A stretch of 64,000 nucleotides of DNA, taken from IMG/VR virus record IMGVR_UViG_3300034082_001419, positions 57,495-121,494 of that record; one strand, 5' to 3'. The DNA is from a virus. The notes beneath the pieces are model-generated. The model was given only the letters and a program-made list of their open reading frames with translations. It had not been told where the DNA came from and made no database searches. This document shows positions 35,249 to 42,696 of this stretch, piece after piece; position 1 is the stretch's first letter, and each line of letters opens with the position of its first letter. Both the position numbers and the translations under genes were made by a program.

Positions 35249-36829
35249 TTATGCTAATAAGATTTTTCTTGCTACTCCATTGATAACTACATTCCATACA
35301 TTAGAAGAAGTGTTAACTTCTGATGTTACTGTTCCTGCGTTAATACTTGATGAACCCACTACAAATTGATTAGATGCAGTAGAATTAGCACCAAAACCAA
35401 GTATAATTGAACCACTAAAGTTATTTGTTTGAGTAGATGCACCAATTACTGTATTATTACTAGCAGTAGAATTTCCACCTCCTGCACTTTGTCCAATAGC
35501 AATGTTATTTGTACCAGTAGTATTTTGTCCTAATGAAGAACTGCCACATGCAGTATTTCCTGTTCCTGTTGTATTTACTAGCAATGTTCCAGAACCTACA
35601 GCAGTATTGCTTGTACCTGTAGATGTTGAATATAATGAACTTGTACCAATTCCAACATTTCCAGTTCCAGTCGTATTAGTATACAGAGCTTGATTTCCTA
35701 TTGCAACATTGTTATCTGCATTAATATTTCTAAATAAAGTTTGATAACCAATAGCAACATTATTATTTCCAGTAACATTGTCTCTCAATGTTCTATAACC
35801 TAATGCAACATTATATTGTCCAGATATTAAAGTTGCAGGAGATATTTGAAAACCTGTTCCAGCACCAATTAAGGTACTTGTCATTACAGTTGTTAAATTT
35901 TTAAAACCGTAACCATTTGGACTAAAGCCAGTTGTAGTTAATGTACATGCTGTTACAATACCTCCTGTTACAGTTATATTAACTTTTGGATATTGTGGTG
36001 TTGCAGTTCCTGAAAAATATTCTAATACTATATCTGTATATGATCCGTCTGTATATCCTGATCCTGGTGTAATTGCACCAAATGAACCAACTCCAGTACT
36101 ATTACTATCAAGTGCATTAGAACCCATTGCATGATTATAATTTCCAAGAATATTACTTCCTAAACTATTGGAACCTATAGCAACATTTCCTATACCAGCA
36201 GTATTTACACCTAATGCTAGATAACCAATACCAGTATTATTACTACCAGTCGTATTTAATAATGCATATGTTCCAATAGCAGTATTATAATTTGCACTAA
36301 TATTAGTAAATAAGGCTTGATGACCAATTGCAGTATTAAAGTTACCTGATGTATTTCCTCTTAATGCACTGTTTCCAAGTGAAGTATTATTAATACCAAT
36401 TTGATTACTAACTAATGCGGAATTTCCTATTGCTGTATTACTATTACCTGTTGTATTAGCAGCTAATGCTCCTTGTCCATATGATAAATTACCTACAATA
36501 TTATTATTACCATTACACCATACTGTTTTATCACTTTCATTATATTCAAACCAATAAGGCAATGATCCACCAGCATAGTTAGGAATATTTAATGTAGATC
36601 CTATTAACGTAGCTGCACCAGATGAACCAGTTGTAGTTAAAGTAATTGGAGGAGGTAATAATCCAGCAATACTACTAACTAAATCAGTTGTAGTTATTAA
36701 TGCTGGTTGATAATTACCATAGAAGTTTGAATCTCTTACACCAATAGTAAACAAGTCTGTTGCTTCTAATAGTGTTCTAACCTTTCTAGTATCAATAAGG
36801 TTTGTGTAGTTTGTTATATTGTTTAACAT
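35249..36829 (-). CDS. YadA-head-type fibre, paralogue 2 (526 aa)
   Basis: About twenty NTAIG/NVAIG/NTGIG repeats between residues ~100 and 490, interrupted once near residue 250 by an unrelated ~60-residue insert (GSGYTDGSYTDIVLEYFSG onward). The N-terminal anchor is a diverged version of its neighbours' (LLEATDLFTIGVRDSNFYG). It shares TLTTTGSSGAATLIGSTLNI with the 1049-aa fibre and the C-terminus VWNVVINGVARKILLA with paralogue 1. Confidence 0.7.
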   Translation of the reverse strand: MLNNITNYTNLIDTRKVRTLLEATDLFTIGVRDSNFYGNYQPALITTTDLVSSIAGLLPPPITLTTTGSSGAATLIGSTLNIPNYAGGSLPYWFEYNESDKTVWCNGNNNIVGNLSYGQGALAANTTGNSNTAIGNSALVSNQIGINNTSLGNSALRGNTSGNFNTAIGHQALFTNISANYNTAIGTYALLNTTGSNNTGIGYLALGVNTAGIGNVAIGSNSLGSNILGNYNHAMGSNALDSNSTGVGSFGAITPGSGYTDGSYTDIVLEYFSGTATPQYPKVNITVTGGIVTACTLTTTGFSPNGYGFKNLTTVMTSTLIGAGTGFQISPATLISGQYNVALGYRTLRDNVTGNNNVAIGYQTLFRNINADNNVAIGNQALYTNTTGTGNVGIGTSSLYSTSTGTSNTAVGSGTLLVNTTGTGNTACGSSSLGQNTTGTNNIAIGQSAGGGNSTASNNTVIGASTQTNNFSGSIILGFGANSTASNQFVVGSSSINAGTVTSEVNTSSNVWNVVINGVARKILLA

Positions 36830-36852
36830 ATCTTTTTATTTTAAATTATTTA

Positions 36853-37893
36853 TTATTCAACTAGAGTAAATATAGATTCACTATAATTATAAGTATCACT
36901 ATATACAAATCCATTTTCATCTATCACACGTAACTTTACAAGTGCGCTATATTTACGAGCTTTATATACATCTGGACTAACTATTTCTATTAAAAAGGGT
37001 AAATATTGAGATGTATCTGTAATTCTTGAAATTGTTACATTTTGAAGCATGGTTAAGGATGTAAATACAAAACCAGGATCTGAGTCTGCAAAACTCCAAT
37101 CATATGTTACATCACCAAGTATACCTGATAATACTGCAGTAAGTGTATTATCATTTTGTATTATTGTTACATACCCCCTTGATATTGTTGGAATCCAATT
37201 AGCATGACCATCTGTACTCATACAAGTTAATACTTTACCAATACCGACAGTGTGATCTTGTAACTGTACTGCATAGTTTTGATCAGTACTTGAATTATTA
37301 GCTACTGCCTGTAAACCAACATTAATACCTGCAGTTGAATATATTGCAGAAGTAAAAGTTCCAATATTTTCTGTTGTTGAATTAACTGCAGTAAACTGTG
37401 CTCCATAGTTTGTTAATGGTCCAACACCTCTTGAACTTCCTGCAATAGCTCCAAAAGAACCATTTTTTAAGTTTGTTGATTCTGCTACTATATCATATAT
37501 TGAAGAAGATATTGTTAATAGACGAGAAGAAGTTGGTGCTGTTCCAATTCCAAGGGTTGTTCCATTATCTCTAATAACACCATATCCTAAAGTTGTATTA
37601 TTTGGAGTCCAGCGTGCTACATAATCTTGTAATCCTAATCCAGATAAACCTGTAGTAGATAATACACCTGAACTATTTATAGTTAAACCTGAACCAATCT
37701 TAATACCACCAAGTGTTGTACTACTTGCAATTGGTAATGTATATGAACCAAATGCACTTATTGGTACAACAATGGATAAATACTTATCATCTCTTGTAGG
37801 ATCTGGGACGCCAACTACAGTCAATGCATCTGGTGGCATTGTTTCTCTATAATCTTTTCTTTTAATCCAGCTTATAAAATTTAATACATCCAT
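36853..37893 (-). CDS. Fibre or adhesin, paralogous anchor (346 aa)
   Basis: N-terminal anchor MDVLNFISWIKRKDYRETMP followed by DPTRDDKYLS. Then SSTTLGGIKIGSGLTINSSG, a typical fibre module, and a beta-rich body that differs from its neighbours. It ends YNYSESIFTLVE with no ILLA cap. The shared anchor suggests it attaches at the same tail site as the other paralogues. Confidence 0.65.
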   Translation of the reverse strand: MDVLNFISWIKRKDYRETMPPDALTVVGVPDPTRDDKYLSIVVPISAFGSYTLPIASSTTLGGIKIGSGLTINSSGVLSTTGLSGLGLQDYVARWTPNNTTLGYGVIRDNGTTLGIGTAPTSSRLLTISSSIYDIVAESTNLKNGSFGAIAGSSRGVGPLTNYGAQFTAVNSTTENIGTFTSAIYSTAGINVGLQAVANNSSTDQNYAVQLQDHTVGIGKVLTCMSTDGHANWIPTISRGYVTIIQNDNTLTAVLSGILGDVTYDWSFADSDPGFVFTSLTMLQNVTISRITDTSQYLPFLIEIVSPDVYKARKYSALVKLRVIDENGFVYSDTYNYSESIFTLVE

Positions 37894-37904
37894 AATTATT
37901 TATT

Positions 37905-38744
37905 TTATCCAATTAACCAGTTTGTACCATCTGAAAATACAGGTATTATATTAGCACCACCTCCTACTACAATAACACCAAAATTTCCTGATGCTTGTGA
38001 AGTAGAGTCAGCAATCATAGCTCTTGCTCCAGGTGCTGAAACTGCATTTGGTAATGTAGCTAAAGTAACTACTGGAAATTTAAGTAATGCATTTCTTGTT
38101 GAAAATTCCCATGTAAAGTTACCGCTGATAATAACATCACCAAATATACCATCTACACTATTACCTGCATAAAGAGTGATGTCACTTCCTGGTAAACCAG
38201 ATGTTGTAGTATAACCAGCTTGAATATTTACAAAGCCACCTTCTCCTTGAGAACCTGATACACTGTTACCAGCATCACCTGCTTCAATTCTAATGTCCCC
38301 ACCAGAACCAGCATTAGATGCATTACCATCAGAACCATCTCCAGCATAAATGTTTATATCACCACCTTCAGTCTCTCCCTCATAAAGACCTTTATCACCT
38401 TGTAGTCTGATATCATCACCTGATTCAAGAATAATATCATCTCCAGTAAGTGTTCTAATATATAAATCAGATCCAGAACCTGAAGTTTGGATTACGGCAG
38501 TACCTGGATTAAAAGTTAACTCTGCATCACCCTCATTGTCAGTTAGTACAACTTCTCTTGTACCAGCAACTAATTGATCACCTCCTAAACCTGAAATCAA
38601 GTCAGCTACACTAATAGCACCAGCTAAGTAACTATCATCTCTTCTTCCGTCTTTAAGAGCAATTGGAATTAATGTTTGTGTTGGATCTACTGTAGTAACA
38701 ATACGTTTACCTTTAATCCAAGATATGAAATTTAAAATATCCAT
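37905..38744 (-). CDS. Fibre or adhesin with Gly/Asp-rich repeats (279 aa)
   Basis: Anchor MDILNFISWIKGKRIVTTVD then QTLIPIALKDGRRDDSYLAG. The middle is built of short Gly/Asp repeats (GGDINIYAGDGSDGNAS, GGDIRIEAGDAGNSVSG, SDITLYAGNSVDG), about 20-25 residues each, resembling calcium-binding beta-roll or beta-helix turns. First gene of the fibre operon; the promoter motif 38765-38784 precedes it. Confidence 0.65.
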   Translation of the reverse strand: MDILNFISWIKGKRIVTTVDPTQTLIPIALKDGRRDDSYLAGAISVADLISGLGGDQLVAGTREVVLTDNEGDAELTFNPGTAVIQTSGSGSDLYIRTLTGDDIILESGDDIRLQGDKGLYEGETEGGDINIYAGDGSDGNASNAGSGGDIRIEAGDAGNSVSGSQGEGGFVNIQAGYTTTSGLPGSDITLYAGNSVDGIFGDVIISGNFTWEFSTRNALLKFPVVTLATLPNAVSAPGARAMIADSTSQASGNFGVIVVGGGANIIPVFSDGTNWLIG

Positions 38745-38764
38745 AGTTATTATTTTTTATTTAT

Positions 38765-38784
38765 TTATATATAATATAATATAC
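38765..38784 (-). promoter_or_regulatory. Candidate late promoter (TATATTATA motif)
   Basis: The minus strand reads GTATATTATATTATATATAA, 21 bases upstream of the first fibre gene. Confidence 0.5.
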
Positions 38785-38799
38785 ATAATAATAACATAA

Positions 38800-38866
38800 A
38801 AACAAAATCCCAGACTATTAATCCGGGATTTCCTTACCTATCTCATCTAGTAAATATTGCATGATA
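38800..38866 (-). ncRNA. Candidate small RNA gene, copy A
   Basis: A TATATTTG promoter-like box (38872-38879, minus strand) is followed after about 30 bases by TAGGTAAG, then a hairpin (aatccc 38806-38811 with gggatt 38825-38830) and a T-rich run. No reading frame fits. The same order and nearly the same 3' half recur at 41583-41642. The product would be about 65 nt. The ends are estimates. Confidence 0.45.
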
Positions 38867-38889
38867 CATTGCAAATATAAATAAAAAAA

Positions 38890-38914
38890 CCCAATAAGCA
38901 TTATACTTATTGGG
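38890..38914 (-). terminator. Terminator after the ThyA/DUF3310 operon
   Basis: A perfect 9-bp stem (cccaataag with cttattggg, 7-base loop), then TTTTTTTA on the minus strand. Confidence 0.85.
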
Positions 38915-38972
38915 ATTCTTTCCAGCGAGAAGACTGAGAATAAAAAGGAGTTGCTAAAGTATATATAATATT

Positions 38973-39206
38973 TTAATTAATAAACCTTCTGCCTCTCTTT
39001 TTTCTAACTTTTTTTGTTTTAACTAAACCACGTCTTGCATGTTGTCTATGTTTTATCATTGTATTTTTCATCCTTGCATCTTCAGCCATAACAATTCTTT
39101 CTCTATTACCTAAATCAGAATTGTGAGTCCTACCTTGATTATAGTTAGGACCTACAGAATGAGGTGCACATGATGATAATAATAATAAAAGTAGTAAACA
39201 TTTCAT
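38973..39206 (-). CDS. Small lipoprotein (77 aa)
   Basis: Signal peptide MKCLLLLLLLSSCAPHS with lipobox LSSC, so the mature protein would be lipidated at Cys13. The remainder is basic (MIKHRQHARRGLVKTKKVRK). A second small lipoprotein with a similar basic tail is encoded at 44124 on the other strand. Phage lipoproteins often block superinfection, but that is only a possibility. It overlaps the upstream gene by 4 bases. Confidence 0.65.
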   Translation of the reverse strand: MKCLLLLLLLSSCAPHSVGPNYNQGRTHNSDLGNRERIVMAEDARMKNTMIKHRQHARRGLVKTKKVRKKRGRRFIN

Positions 39207-39643
39207 TTCTTTAGTTCAGCAATTCTTCTTTTTAAATACACTTCAGCTTTTTCCAGATCCTCTAACTCCTTAGTAGAATCTTTTTTACCTGCTCTTACAA
39301 TGTACTTAATAACATTACCTAAGTAAAAGTCTTTATCTAATCCCCATGCTTCAAGTACATTGAATACTTCATATACATTTCCATCACAACCATAGTGAGC
39401 TGGTCTTAGTGGAGAAGCTTTAGCAGTACAATCAGGTACTGTAACTGCTTTAGGTTTTGTTCCAGCAAATGGATCTTTTCCTACATAAGGACTAGGTTCA
39501 GTTTTTCTGATGTAATCCTTATACATTTCTTGACTTTTATTAGCAGCAATTTCAGCCATAATTTTTAGACTCTTTCTATATGTATTTGATGTCTCAGGTT
39601 TTGAGACCATCTTTCTGTACTCTTCACAAACTAAAGGACTCAT
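39203..39643 (-). CDS. DUF3310-type protein
   Basis: 146 aa from the ATG that overlaps the upstream stop (TAATG). The C-terminal 75 residues match DUF3310: HYGCDGNVYEVFNVLEAWGL, then FYLGNVIKYIVRAGKKD and LEDLEKAEVYLKRRI. This domain is common in phages and linked by neighbourhood to nucleotide metabolism, which suits the ThyA gene two genes upstream. The N-terminal 70 residues are helical and unassigned. Confidence 0.75.
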   Translation of the reverse strand: MSPLVCEEYRKMVSKPETSNTYRKSLKIMAEIAANKSQEMYKDYIRKTEPSPYVGKDPFAGTKPKAVTVPDCTAKASPLRPAHYGCDGNVYEVFNVLEAWGLDKDFYLGNVIKYIVRAGKKDSTKELEDLEKAEVYLKRRIAELKK

Positions 39644-39933
39644 TACCAAACAATTGCAATGTCATACTCACTAAGCATAAGCTTAATACTTTTCTCTACT
39701 TCAATTACTTCTGCACCTTTAATTGCATTTACTGAAATATAAACTGAATCACCTGCTGCTACACTAGTAACATCATCACCAACTGCATACACTTCTAAAC
39801 GTGTCCACTGTTTCATTGACTCTTGTTCAATGTGTGCTTTATCTGCTTCACTTAATTGGATAGCTGATTCTTTCATCTCTGGTTGATTAACCAATACTCT
39901 TCGTCCTTTTAGACTCTTAAATGCTGTACTCAT
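39643..39933 (-). CDS. Small hypothetical protein (96 aa)
   Basis: MSTAFKSLKGRRVLVNQPEM opening, then a beta-rich domain (VYAVGDDVTSVAAGDSVYIS) resembling a GroES-like or small beta-barrel protein. The phrase VAAGDSVYI is the kind found in phage co-chaperonin-like proteins, and the C-terminal LSEYDIAIVW also fits that idea. Length (96 aa) is compatible with a GroES analogue, but this is tentative. Confidence 0.5.
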   Translation of the reverse strand: MSTAFKSLKGRRVLVNQPEMKESAIQLSEADKAHIEQESMKQWTRLEVYAVGDDVTSVAAGDSVYISVNAIKGAEVIEVEKSIKLMLSEYDIAIVW

Positions 39934-39944
39934 GATACTTGTTT

Positions 39945-40898
39945 TTAATTATAACTTAACATTTCTACTTTCAACTTTGGATAGCTATTATAACCAACCA
40001 AACTAAAGTCTTGTAAAGATAATGAATTTATTACACTATTAAAGTTTAAAGCTGAAGGATTATCTAAAAAAAGTTTAAACTTAGATTTATCTATTTCTAG
40101 TTTACTTTCTCCATGCAATTCTGTATCTCTAAACATTAACTCTTTAGCTACATTGATTTGGTTATCATATATATGTACATTCTTAAGTTCTCCTATTACT
40201 GCGCTACATTTATATCCTGTCATTATTTCCAGTACTTGTGCTAGTGCAGCATAGAACATTATGTTAACTGGAGTACCTAAGAAAAAATCTGTAGACCTTT
40301 GATTCCATACAAGATTGAATGTGTAAGTATCATTTACAGGTTGACATATTACCTGGAAAGAATAATGACACGGAGGCAAACACATATCAGGAAGATCTGC
40401 GGGATTCCAAGAGTTAACGATTAATGATGTTGACATAGGAGTTTTAATCATGGAAGAAACAAGGTTAAATAACTGATCAACTCCATTGGCGTTTCTCCAC
40501 TGATGAGAATAGATCTTACCCATATCATAAACTTTTGATACAGATGCATCCTTGTAGTCTTCCTTATTTGATTTCCAACCTTCATATAAATAATTTGCTG
40601 CAGACTCTGAATACTTATGAAAGTGTGCCCAATCTTTATCCCAGAATCTAACACCCATTTCCCAAAGCTTTCTTATATCTGTAGAACCAGACATAAAGAA
40701 TATCAACTCTGCTATTGCTCCTTTAAAATAAACCTCCTTAGTGGTTAATGCTGGAAACCCAACACTTGGTCTACAATATAAATTGATCATAGATATCTCT
40801 ATCCTCTCAACTCCTTTTCTATTTGGATCCTGATACTTATATCCTCCATAATAGATCTCCTCTAAAATCTTCTTGTACTGTCCATCAAATACTGCCAT
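39945..40898 (-). CDS. thyA: Thymidylate synthase
   Basis: 317 aa. Characteristic features: FPALTTKEVYFKGAIAELIF near the start, LWEMGVRFWDKDW, the active-site segment LPDMCLPPCHYSFQVICQ (catalytic Cys in PPCHY), RSTDFFLGTPVNIMFYAAL and the folate/dUMP-binding HIYDNQI. It makes dTMP from dUMP with methylene-tetrahydrofolate. Presence beside a UDG gene elsewhere in the window suggests the phage controls the uracil/thymine balance of its DNA pool. Confidence 0.95.
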   Translation of the reverse strand: MAVFDGQYKKILEEIYYGGYKYQDPNRKGVERIEISMINLYCRPSVGFPALTTKEVYFKGAIAELIFFMSGSTDIRKLWEMGVRFWDKDWAHFHKYSESAANYLYEGWKSNKEDYKDASVSKVYDMGKIYSHQWRNANGVDQLFNLVSSMIKTPMSTSLIVNSWNPADLPDMCLPPCHYSFQVICQPVNDTYTFNLVWNQRSTDFFLGTPVNIMFYAALAQVLEIMTGYKCSAVIGELKNVHIYDNQINVAKELMFRDTELHGESKLEIDKSKFKLFLDNPSALNFNSVINSLSLQDFSLVGYNSYPKLKVEMLSYN

Positions 40899-40918
40899 GC
40901 TTTCCTTTTTAAAAAAAC

Positions 40919-40947
40919 AAAGCCCTGAGTTTTTAATTCAGAGCTTT
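40919..40947 (-). terminator. Terminator upstream of thyA
   Basis: A 10-bp stem with one mismatch (aaagccctga with tcagagcttt), then GTTTTTTT on the minus strand. It ends the two-gene unit 41019-41560. Confidence 0.75.
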
Positions 40948-41018
40948 ATAACCATCAATCAATTAAATAAAATAAATGAACCGTAAACATCTATATTACG
41001 GATGTAAAGATAAGTATT

Positions 41019-41282
41019 TTATACCAATTCTTTATAAAATTTTTCAAATATTTTTTCAGACATTATAGAAAACTGTTCCTCCCAGTCCTGTATAATATAG
41101 TCCCCCTGGTCAACTCTGAATTCTTTACCCCCTATCTCAATCCATAAAGTAGAAAACTTTTTCTGTCTGTAATCAACCATACCTTCAAAGTCTTCTCTAC
41201 TTGCAATCTCTAATGCCATCTTCTCTGTACCATCATATTGCATAGCCTCAATAGTTCTTGGTCTCTCTGTATATAATTTCAT
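41019..41282 (-). CDS. Small phage protein (87 aa)
   Basis: MKLYTERPRTIEAMQYDGTE start, then WIEIGGKEFRVDQGDYIIQD and a helical end. This pattern (TIEAMQYDG ... GDYII) is common in small phage proteins of unknown role. ATGA overlap with the upstream gene. Confidence 0.65.
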   Translation of the reverse strand: MKLYTERPRTIEAMQYDGTEKMALEIASREDFEGMVDYRQKKFSTLWIEIGGKEFRVDQGDYIIQDWEEQFSIMSEKIFEKFYKELV

Positions 41283-41560
41283 ATTTCTGTATATGTTGTT
41301 TCAAATATTTCTTTTTCTACTAGCCATCTCTCACCTTGTATACCAGTACACACATAGTGTTTTCCAAATTCACCTTTAAGTTCTTGATTTTCCAATGTAG
41401 ATACATAAGGTATTGTTGGTTCTGGTGCTGTAATACCAAATTGTGCATCATCTCTTGCAGATGCTAATTCACGATATGTCCAAGTGAATCCATCCTCATC
41501 ACCTGGTTCAAATATCTTAGCTTTTACTGTAGCTATTTTTCTATACTCCTTCATAGTCAT
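41279..41560 (-). CDS. Small phage protein (93 aa)
   Basis: Start taken at ATG ending 41560 (MTMKEYRKIATVKAKIFEPG); a second ATG ends at 41554. A longer upstream start is unlikely because the TATATTTG promoter box (41574-41581) overlaps it. The sequence FEPGDEDGFT and IPYVSTLENQELKGEFGKHY recurs in phage proteins that resemble its neighbour. Function unknown. Confidence 0.6.
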   Translation of the reverse strand: MTMKEYRKIATVKAKIFEPGDEDGFTWTYRELASARDDAQFGITAPEPTIPYVSTLENQELKGEFGKHYVCTGIQGERWLVEKEIFETTYTEI

Positions 41561-41573
41561 AATTTTAACAACA

Positions 41574-41581
41574 CAAATATA
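41574..41581 (-). promoter_or_regulatory. Candidate Bacteroidota-type -7 box
   Basis: The minus strand reads TATATTTG, 14 bases upstream of the ATG ending 41560, directly after the small-RNA terminator. Confidence 0.5.
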
Positions 41582-41582
41582 A

Positions 41583-41642
41583 AACAAAATCCCCAGACTG
41601 GCATCTGAGGATCTTCTTACCTAACAACATAAGTTTTTATTA
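41583..41642 (-). ncRNA. Candidate small RNA gene, copy B
   Basis: TATATTTG at 41648-41655 (minus strand), about 24 bases, TAGGTAAG, then a hairpin (atccccaga 41589-41597 with tctgaggat 41604-41612) and TTTTGTTTT. Same architecture and near-identical 3' half as copy A at 38.8 kb. The predicted product is about 60 nt and has no reading frame. Confidence 0.45.
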
Positions 41643-41660
41643 ACGCACAAATATAATAAC

Positions 41661-41727
41661 ATTGGTGCAATAATAGATAACATTTCCCGGTTATTTCACC
41701 CCGCACATTATCTATTGTGGCACCAAT
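41661..41727. repeat. Long inverted repeat at the strand-switch point
   Basis: A left arm of 20 bases at 41661-41680 (attggtgc...aatagataa) and a right arm at 41708-41727 are inverted copies with a central mismatch of two to three bases, around a 27-base loop. Minus-strand genes leave to the left and plus-strand genes to the right. It may be an operator, a bidirectional control hairpin or an origin element. Confidence 0.7.
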
Positions 41728-41847
41728 ACGGGGATATACTCTTAATAGGGGGATGGTTTTTGTGCATGCATTACTTTGTGATGGAGCCTCCATACAGAAC
41801 CCCCCACCCCTTCCGCTCCTAGGTGGTACCCCCTATGCTTCGCATAG

Positions 41848-41863
41848 TATCCAACTCATAACT
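41848..41863 (+). promoter_or_regulatory. Early-region box 1 (TATCCAACTCATAACT)
   Basis: 29 bases before the ATG at 41892 and immediately after a 6-bp, 3-base-loop hairpin. First of five copies (others start at 42115, 42375, 42641, 43144). Confidence 0.6.
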
Positions 41864-41891
41864 ATATATGAATTACTAAAAAATATCTACT

Positions 41892-42095
41892 ATGAAATAT
41901 TCTTTTACATTTAAAGTTGTGATGTTCATTGGCATTACATTAGGTATGTTCTCTCTTGTATCATATCAAGAGGGACTACCAACACTCACAGCCTGCATGC
42001 TTGTGATGAGCTTCTTCTTCTGTTACTGTGCTATAGCGGCACCTGATAGTGAGAGATATAGTAGAGAGTACTATAAGAAACGTAAGGGCTTATAG
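41892..42095 (+). CDS. Small inner-membrane protein (67 aa)
   Basis: Two hydrophobic helices (VVMFIGITLGMFSLVSYQ and LTACMLVMSFFFCYCAIAA) and a basic end YYKKRKGL. First gene of the plus-strand block behind box 1, so probably expressed very early. Function unknown; host-takeover or exclusion roles are possible. Confidence 0.6.
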   Translation: MKYSFTFKVVMFIGITLGMFSLVSYQEGLPTLTACMLVMSFFFCYCAIAAPDSERYSREYYKKRKGL

Positions 42096-42114
42096 CCTTT
42101 ATGTTTTTCTCTCT

Positions 42115-42130
42115 TATCCAACTCATAACT
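42115..42130 (+). promoter_or_regulatory. Early-region box 2 (TATCCAACTCATAACT)
   Basis: Identical 16-mer to box 1, 30 bases before the ATG at 42160 and after a short hairpin plus T-rich stretch that follows the 67-aa gene. Confidence 0.6.
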
Positions 42131-42159
42131 TATAGGGATAATAATTAAAACTATATATT

Positions 42160-42339
42160 ATGGATACAGAAACTTTATACAAAGTAATAAATCATATCAA
42201 TAAACAAATTGATATGATTAATGGTTATGCACTTAATAACCAAGGAGGTTTAACTGAAGCAGAAGCTATCAGTGCTATTGCAGGTAGAAAAACTCTTAAA
42301 CAATTAAAAGAGTATTTGCAAGAACATATTGAAAAATAA
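42160..42339 (+). CDS. Small helical protein (59 aa)
   Basis: MDTETLYKVINHINKQIDMI start, LTEAEAISAIAGRKTLKQL middle, EHIEK end. Two amphipathic helices. It is framed by boxes 2 and 3, each with its own terminator-like hairpin, so it is a single-gene unit. Function unknown. Confidence 0.6.
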   Translation: MDTETLYKVINHINKQIDMINGYALNNQGGLTEAEAISAIAGRKTLKQLKEYLQEHIEK

Positions 42340-42374
42340 CAAGAGGGAGCTTAGGCTCTCTCTCTTATTTATTT

Positions 42375-42390
42375 TATCCAACTCAAGACT
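42375..42390 (+). promoter_or_regulatory. Early-region box 3 (TATCCAACTCAAGACT)
   Basis: Differs from boxes 1 and 2 at two positions. 24 bases before the ATG at 42414; preceded by a gagggagc/gctctctc hairpin and T-rich stretch. Confidence 0.55.
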
Positions 42391-42413
42391 ATTAATAATT
42401 TAAACTAAAGACT

Positions 42414-42590
42414 ATGAATACAGAACTTATAAACAGTATAATTGCTGATCTTGAAAATGATGCTAAATCAATGCTCTCTCATATAGATACTACTAATGAC
42501 CCATTTGAAACTGGCTACATTAAAGGATATCACGATGCTCTAATGGGTCACGTTCATTTATTGCATGAGTATATCAGTAATAATGAATAA
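42414..42590 (+). CDS. Small helical protein (58 aa)
   Basis: MNTELINSIIADLENDAKSM start, then TGYIKGYHDALMGHVHLLHE. The GYxxGYxDA phrase is often seen in short phage early proteins. Single-gene unit behind box 3. Function unknown. Confidence 0.6.
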   Translation: MNTELINSIIADLENDAKSMLSHIDTTNDPFETGYIKGYHDALMGHVHLLHEYISNNE

Positions 42591-42640
42591 CAAGAGTGGG
42601 TGTAATACCCATTCTTTTTTTCTTGCTTCGCAGCTTTTTT

Positions 42641-42656
42641 TGTCCAACTCATAACT
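42641..42656 (+). promoter_or_regulatory. Early-region box 4 (TGTCCAACTCATAACT)
   Basis: One base different from boxes 1 and 2. 41 bases before the ATG at 42697 and preceded by ttgcttcgcagcttttttt, a short hairpin plus T run. Confidence 0.6.
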
Positions 42657-42696
42657 GATATGGATATAAATTGTTTAATTATTAAAAATTTGAGTT

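Larger units (their letters stand above)
41613..41891. other. Divergent control region, no convincing gene
   Basis: About 280 bases between the two gene blocks. It contains the copy-B promoter box, the inverted repeat, GC-rich patches unusual for this genome (41684-41705 and 41785-41835, the latter with ccacc...ggtgg pairing), a small perfect hairpin (ctatgc-ttc-gcatag, 41833-41847) and the first TATCCAACTCATAACT box. The one open frame here runs through these elements and looks accidental. Confidence 0.6.

Noticed and set aside
41717-41914. Possible 65-aa plus-strand gene at the strand switch
   Set aside because: It starts inside the right arm of the inverted repeat, runs through GC-rich and hairpin elements and the conserved box, and overlaps the better 67-aa gene.
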